From the NCBI GenBank assembly GCA_004296815.1, contig SCVT01000324.1, positions 1 through 8,877 on the forward strand: 8,877 nt of DNA, in the 5' to 3' direction. The DNA is from Reyranella sp. Lineage in GTDB: Bacteria > Pseudomonadota > Alphaproteobacteria > Reyranellales > Reyranellaceae. Below, in pieces: positions 6,807-8,877 of the stretch. The notes under the pieces are model-generated. The model searched no databases. It was not told the origin of the DNA and saw nothing but the letters and a program-made list of their open reading frames with translations. Each line of letters begins with the position of its first letter. The first letter of the stretch is position 1. Made by a program: the position numbers and the translations under genes.

Positions 6807-7133
6807 ATGGCGCTCTATGAACTGCGCACCTACACGCTCTACGTCGGCAAGATGGCCGAGGCCGTGAAGCTCTATCAGGAGTTCGGCTTCCCCGCGCTCG
6901 ACAAGGGCGGGCACGCGAAGAACCTGGTCGGCTACTTCCAGGGCGACACCGGCACGATCAACCAGCTCGTCCATCTCTGGAAGTTCACCGACGATGCCCA
7001 TCGCCGCGCGCACTGGGCTTCCGTCTTCGCCGATCCTGCCTTCATGGACGGCTTCGCCGCGAAGTTCCGGCCACTCGTCATGACGCAGGAGGTGAAGCTG
7101 CTCAACGCGGCGCCCTGGGGACCTCACCCTTAG
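6807..7133 (+). CDS. NIPSNAP-family protein
   Basis: A 108-residue cytoplasmic protein forming one ferredoxin-like alpha/beta domain. The start MALYELRTYTLYVGKMAE, then YQEFGFPAL and NQLVHLWKFTDDAHRRA, are characteristic of NIPSNAP domains; the full length matches a single-domain bacterial member. ATG 6807 follows the purine-rich AGGAGAGGAG stretch with 6 bases between. Bacterial members have no settled biochemical role and are often found in catabolic loci, where the fold (dimeric alpha-beta barrel) may bind small hydrophobic molecules. It follows the hybrid kinase by 73 bp and could be read through from it or have its own promoter. Its last codons and stop lie inside a GC-rich palindrome repeated just downstream. 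Family assignment is confident, function is not. Confidence 0.9.
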   Translation: MALYELRTYTLYVGKMAEAVKLYQEFGFPALDKGGHAKNLVGYFQGDTGTINQLVHLWKFTDDAHRRAHWASVFADPAFMDGFAAKFRPLVMTQEVKLLNAAPWGPHP

Positions 7134-7144
7134 GGGAGGTCCCC
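7117..7144. repeat. Palindromic repeat, copy 1, over the NIPSNAP stop codon
   Basis: The arms GGGGACCTC (7117-7125) and GAGGTCCCC (7136-7144) are perfect complements. Inside, CCC (7127-7129) can pair with GGG (7133-7135), leaving a TTA loop and one bulged A, for a stem of about 12 bp. The TAG stop at 7131-7133 sits in and beside the loop, so the repeat encodes the last residues of the protein. No T-run follows on the plus strand, so it is not a classical terminator for the gene. It nearly duplicates copy 2, which suggests an intergenic repeat family rather than a lone terminator. Confidence 0.8.
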
Positions 7145-7150
7145 CCAACG

Positions 7151-7181
7151 AAAAAGGGACCTCACCCCTAGGGGAGGTCCC
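7151..7181 (-). terminator. Possible intrinsic terminator for leftward transcription
   Basis: Formed by palindrome copy 2 plus the five T residues that follow it on the minus strand. It could stop leftward transcripts coming from the right-end operon, or antisense transcripts, before they enter the kinase region. The nearest minus-strand gene ends about 745 bp away at 7926, so it is not placed as that gene's own terminator. Confidence 0.35.
7156..7181. repeat. Palindromic repeat, copy 2, with a T-run on the minus-strand side
   Basis: The arms GGGACCTC (7156-7163) and GAGGTCCC (7174-7181) flank ACCCCTAGGG, whose CCCTAGGG core is itself palindromic. The sequence matches copy 1 at nearly every position; the main change is CCCTTAGGG to CCCCTAGGG. 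Read on the minus strand, the hairpin is followed at once by TTTTT (complement of 7151-7155), which is the form of an intrinsic terminator for leftward transcription. The two copies are spaced about 39 bp apart, start to start. Confidence 0.8.
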
Positions 7182-7302
7182 CTCCGATCCGGAACGAATC
7201 GGCGGTCCTGGCCTCCACTTCGGATCGGTTGTCGCTCCGGATCCTGCATCGGCCGGCGCACAGTCCTTTCGCGATCCCCGATGGGGCTCGCGGGAGGACG
7301 CG

Positions 7303-7530
7303 ATGATCCTGTTCATCCTCGTCGAAGGACTGGCCCTGGTGTTGGCCGGCGCCTTCATCATGCAACGCTTCGGCGAGCCGGTGGCGGCGGAACCGGGCCA
7401 TCCGGCCCCACTGCCGGAGCGCCCCGGCTGGTGGCGGTTGCCCGGCCCCGTCGACGTGGCCGGCGGTCGCCTCATCCTCGCGGGTTTCGTGATCCAGCTC
7501 TGCGCCGTCGTTCTGGCCATCTTCGAGTGA
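7303..7530 (+). CDS. Small membrane protein with two predicted transmembrane helices
   Basis: A 75-residue protein from ATG 7303, with GGAGG 6 bases upstream. Residues about 2-20 (ILFILVEGLALVLAGAFIM) form a hydrophobic N-terminal helix. A polar Pro-rich middle (about 24-52, including APLPERPGWWRLPGP) follows, then a second helix at about 55-74 (GRLILAGFVIQLCAVVLAIF). This suggests a hairpin in the inner membrane with the middle segment on one side. No known domain is recognised. It is flanked by the palindromic repeats upstream and the ribbon-helix-helix-like gene downstream on the same strand. The strong ribosome binding site and clear membrane pattern support a real gene of unknown function. 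Confidence 0.75.
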   Translation: MILFILVEGLALVLAGAFIMQRFGEPVAAEPGHPAPLPERPGWWRLPGPVDVAGGRLILAGFVIQLCAVVLAIFE

Positions 7531-7606
7531 GGCCATCTTCGAGAGGGGCGTCGCCGACTGAAGGGCGGGGCGGGAACGCCGGCATGCCGTCGCCGTTGAC
7601 CCGGCG

Positions 7607-7822
7607 ATGCCGCGCAAGCTCCTCGCCCTCGAGCCCGCCAAGCTCGCAGCCCTCGAGCTGCTCGCTGCCGATCGCGGCGACAGCCTGCAGGAGCTGCTCG
7701 ACGAGGCGATCGACGGGCTGCTGAAGAAGCATCGCCGTCCCGTCACGACCCGCGAAATGTTCTCGGCCTCCGCCAGGACCGTGCGGCGGCAGCGGCCCCG
7801 ACCCCGCCGAAACCCGGCCTGA
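7607..7822 (+). CDS. Small ribbon-helix-helix-like protein
   Basis: A 71-residue protein. Residues about 4-42 (KLLALEPAKLAALELLAAD, RGDSLQELLDEAIDGLLKKH) follow the strand-helix-turn-helix pattern of ribbon-helix-helix DNA-binding proteins, where G-S begins helix 2. The C-terminal 28 residues are very basic (RTVRRQRPRPRRNPA), which would also favour nucleic-acid binding. Such proteins are often antitoxins, but no toxin gene lies on either side: a membrane protein is upstream, and the next gene downstream is on the other strand. The ribosome binding site before ATG 7607 is weak. A 9-bp stem-loop overlaps its stop codon. Fold assignment is moderate and the role is unknown. Confidence 0.65.
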   Translation: MPRKLLALEPAKLAALELLAADRGDSLQELLDEAIDGLLKKHRRPVTTREMFSASARTVRRQRPRPRRNPA

Positions 7823-7840
7823 AAGCTGCGATTCAGGCCG
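7815..7840 (+). terminator. Stem-loop over the stop of the ribbon-helix-helix-like gene
   Basis: CGGCCTGAA (7815-7823) pairs perfectly with TTCAGGCCG (7832-7840) across an 8-base loop. The TGA stop at 7820-7822 is inside the left arm. No T-run follows, so it would act as a weak or Rho-assisted terminator or as a 3'-end stabiliser. It lies between convergent genes, where a terminator is expected. Confidence 0.45.
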
Positions 7841-7925
7841 ACCGCGTGTCCGCCGAGTCGCTGCCGCAGGCGACGACTGTCGCGACGTACACGGCTATGG
7901 CGGCGACGCCGCGCACGGCGCTCTC

Positions 7926-8360
7926 CTAACCTCCAGCCTCGGCCCGCTGTTTGAGGCCGCGCAGGGCGAGCGCGTACCCCGCGATGCCGAAGCCGGTAAC
8001 GCTTCCGAGACAGGCGTTCGTCACTTCGGAGACGTTGCCGCGACGTGCCGGATTGGAGATGTGGACCTCGATCATGGGGAAACCGACATCGCCGATGGCG
8101 GCGACCAGCGCGGGATAGCCGTGCGAGAATCCGGCCGGGTTGATGATCGCGCCCGCGACGGCCTCGTCGTGCGCAGCATGGAGGCGGTTGATCACCTCGC
8201 CTTCGATGTTGGAATGGAAGATCTCGATCTCCACCCCGATCTCCTCGGCATAGGCGCGGATCTTGGCATCGTATTCCGGCAGCTTCATCGGCCCGAAGAT
8301 CTCGATATGCGATTTGCCGCGCATGCTCATGCCGGCACCGTGGATGACTAGGATTTTCAT
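7926..8360 (-). CDS. Type II 3-dehydroquinate dehydratase-fold protein lacking most catalytic residues
   Basis: The 144-residue length and overall pattern fit the AroQ (type II dehydroquinase) flavodoxin-like fold: MKILVIHGAG, EIFG (20-23), SNIEGEVI (50-57), AIINPAGFSH (71-80), IEVHISN (97-103) and GFGIAGYALALRGL (123-136). Type II enzymes dehydrate 3-dehydroquinate and act as dodecamers. Aligned by eye with the M. tuberculosis enzyme, N74, H80, E98 and H100 match N75, H81, E99 and H101. The catalytic Tyr24 is F22, Arg19 falls on S17, Asn12 on G10, and the FRHHS segment carrying Arg112 is missing with a three-residue deletion. Ordinary dehydroquinase activity is therefore doubtful. ATG 8360 has GAGG 6 bases upstream, and the gene lies 12 bp after a flavin hydroxylase gene. 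It may act on a different ring or lactone substrate in that pathway, or be a non-catalytic relative. Automatic annotation as aroQ would mislead. Confidence 0.85.
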   Translation of the reverse strand: MKILVIHGAGMSMRGKSHIEIFGPMKLPEYDAKIRAYAEEIGVEIEIFHSNIEGEVINRLHAAHDEAVAGAIINPAGFSHGYPALVAAIGDVGFPMIEVHISNPARRGNVSEVTNACLGSVTGFGIAGYALALRGLKQRAEAGG

Positions 8361-8372
8361 GTCTGCCTCGCT

Positions 8373-8877
8373 CTAGAGAAATATCTGGGTCAGATAGGCC
8401 TTGAGCGCTTCCGGGTCGGGCGGCTGGCTGCGGAAGCCGATATAGCCGTCGGGGCGGACGACATACAGACAGGCGCTGCGAGCGCCATAGCGATGATGCA
8501 GCTCGCCTTTCGGATCCAGCAGGATCTCGCCCTTGGCGGCCAGGTCCTCGTGCCGCTCGTGCGGTACGACGAGGTGCGTTTCGACGCGGCCTGGATGCGC
8601 GTGCCTGGTCGCATCGGCCAGGGCCAGCAGGCGCCGGTGCGTTTCCGCCGTAGCCTGCGACCCGGCGAACAGCACCACATGGTGCGCGGTTCCACGCAGC
8701 CTCTCGAACAGGCGCACCCGTTCGCGTCCCGGATGAAGCATGAGCAGCGCATCCACGGCGCGGTCGCCCGCGCGTGGACCGGCGCCGAAATCATGCCATC
8801 CCAGAATGCCGGCGTACGCCCCGTCGGGCCTCGGCAGGAAGCGGTGATGTTCGGCGATGACGGGGCTGCGGCAGATC
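8373..8877 (-). CDS. FAD-dependent aromatic hydroxylase/monooxygenase, C-terminal part (runs off the right edge)
   Basis: The frame is open from the right edge to TAG at 8373-8375, giving 167 C-terminal residues. An internal GTG at 8756 is not the start. The segment begins with RSPVIAEHHRFLPRP, then FGAGPRAGDRAVDALL, a typical junction in PheA/MhpA-type flavin monooxygenases before the C-terminal thioredoxin-like domain. That domain shows RLFERLRGTAHHVVLFAG, ETHLVVPH, ILLDPKGELHHRYGA and LYVVRPDGYIGFRS, and closes with LKAYLTQIFL. Full-length members are about 500-600 residues and hydroxylate phenols or similar rings using NAD(P)H and O2; the FAD-binding GxGxxG part lies outside the window. 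It forms an operon with the dehydroquinase-like gene 12 bp downstream, pointing to breakdown or tailoring of an aromatic compound. The substrate cannot be told from this part. Confidence 0.88.
   Translation of the reverse strand, partial: ICRSPVIAEHHRFLPRPDGAYAGILGWHDFGAGPRAGDRAVDALLMLHPGRERVRLFERLRGTAHHVVLFAGSQATAETHRRLLALADATRHAHPGRVETHLVVPHERHEDLAAKGEILLDPKGELHHRYGARSACLYVVRPDGYIGFRSQPPDPEALKAYLTQIFL

Noticed and set aside
6035..6808. Minus-strand open frame of 257 codons opposite the kinase ATPase and receiver
   Set aside because: Antisense shadow; the plus strand carries intact catalytic motifs throughout.
7184..7228. Inverted repeat CCGATCCG/CGGATCGG between the NIPSNAP and membrane protein genes
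   Set aside because: Perfect over 8 bp but with a 29-base gap and no nearby promoter features; too weak to name as a site.
7303..7822. Toxin-antitoxin pair made of the small membrane protein and the ribbon-helix-helix-like protein
   Set aside because: The membrane protein has two helices and no resemblance to known toxins, the genes are 76 bp apart, and the second has a weak ribosome site; kept only as an open question.

Overview
The window is GC-rich, tightly packed bacterial DNA with codon use biased to G/C at third positions. The gene set fits an alphaproteobacterium, probably Hyphomicrobiales or a Reyranella/Bradyrhizobium-like lineage: poxvirus-type topoisomerase IB, a Crp/Fnr regulator with a GRES loop, an HDFNN-type hybrid kinase with a C-terminal receiver, and NIPSNAP and PheA/MhpA-like flavin hydroxylase genes. 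This placement is inferred from protein style; no rRNA or other marker is present. No tRNA, rRNA, CRISPR array, insertion sequence or phage gene was found.

Left part (1-2677). A minus-strand hypothetical gene runs off the left edge. Next is a minus-strand DNA topoisomerase IB with all five active-site positions at the expected spacing. Divergent from it, on the plus strand, is a ROK-family sugar-kinase-like protein whose motifs come in the wrong order: the usual C-terminal half precedes the DIGGTN phosphate motif. I read this as a natural circular permutation. A 52-codon ORF with its own Shine-Dalgarno follows it directly.

Middle (2658-6733). A minus-strand two-gene operon encodes a 100-residue, possibly winged-helix protein and a Crp/Fnr-family regulator, coupled through an overlapping stop codon and ribosome binding site. 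A 286-bp divergent intergenic region with a perfect 15-bp palindrome separates it from a large plus-strand membrane hybrid histidine kinase (sensor, PAS, HisKA, HATPase, receiver). No separate output regulator lies beside the kinase.

Right part (6807-7840). Three small plus-strand genes follow: a NIPSNAP protein, a two-helix membrane protein and a ribbon-helix-helix-like protein. Two near-identical GC-rich palindromes begin inside the NIPSNAP stop region. Another hairpin lies over the stop of the ribbon-helix-helix gene.

Right end (7926-8877, minus strand). An operon encodes the C-terminal part of an FAD-dependent aromatic hydroxylase and, 12 bp downstream, a type II dehydroquinase-fold protein. 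The latter has lost most of the classical catalytic residues, so it probably serves another reaction or role linked to the hydroxylase.

The most promising items for novelty are the permuted ROK protein and the dehydroquinase-like protein paired with a flavin hydroxylase. I do not see a multi-gene defence or mobile system.
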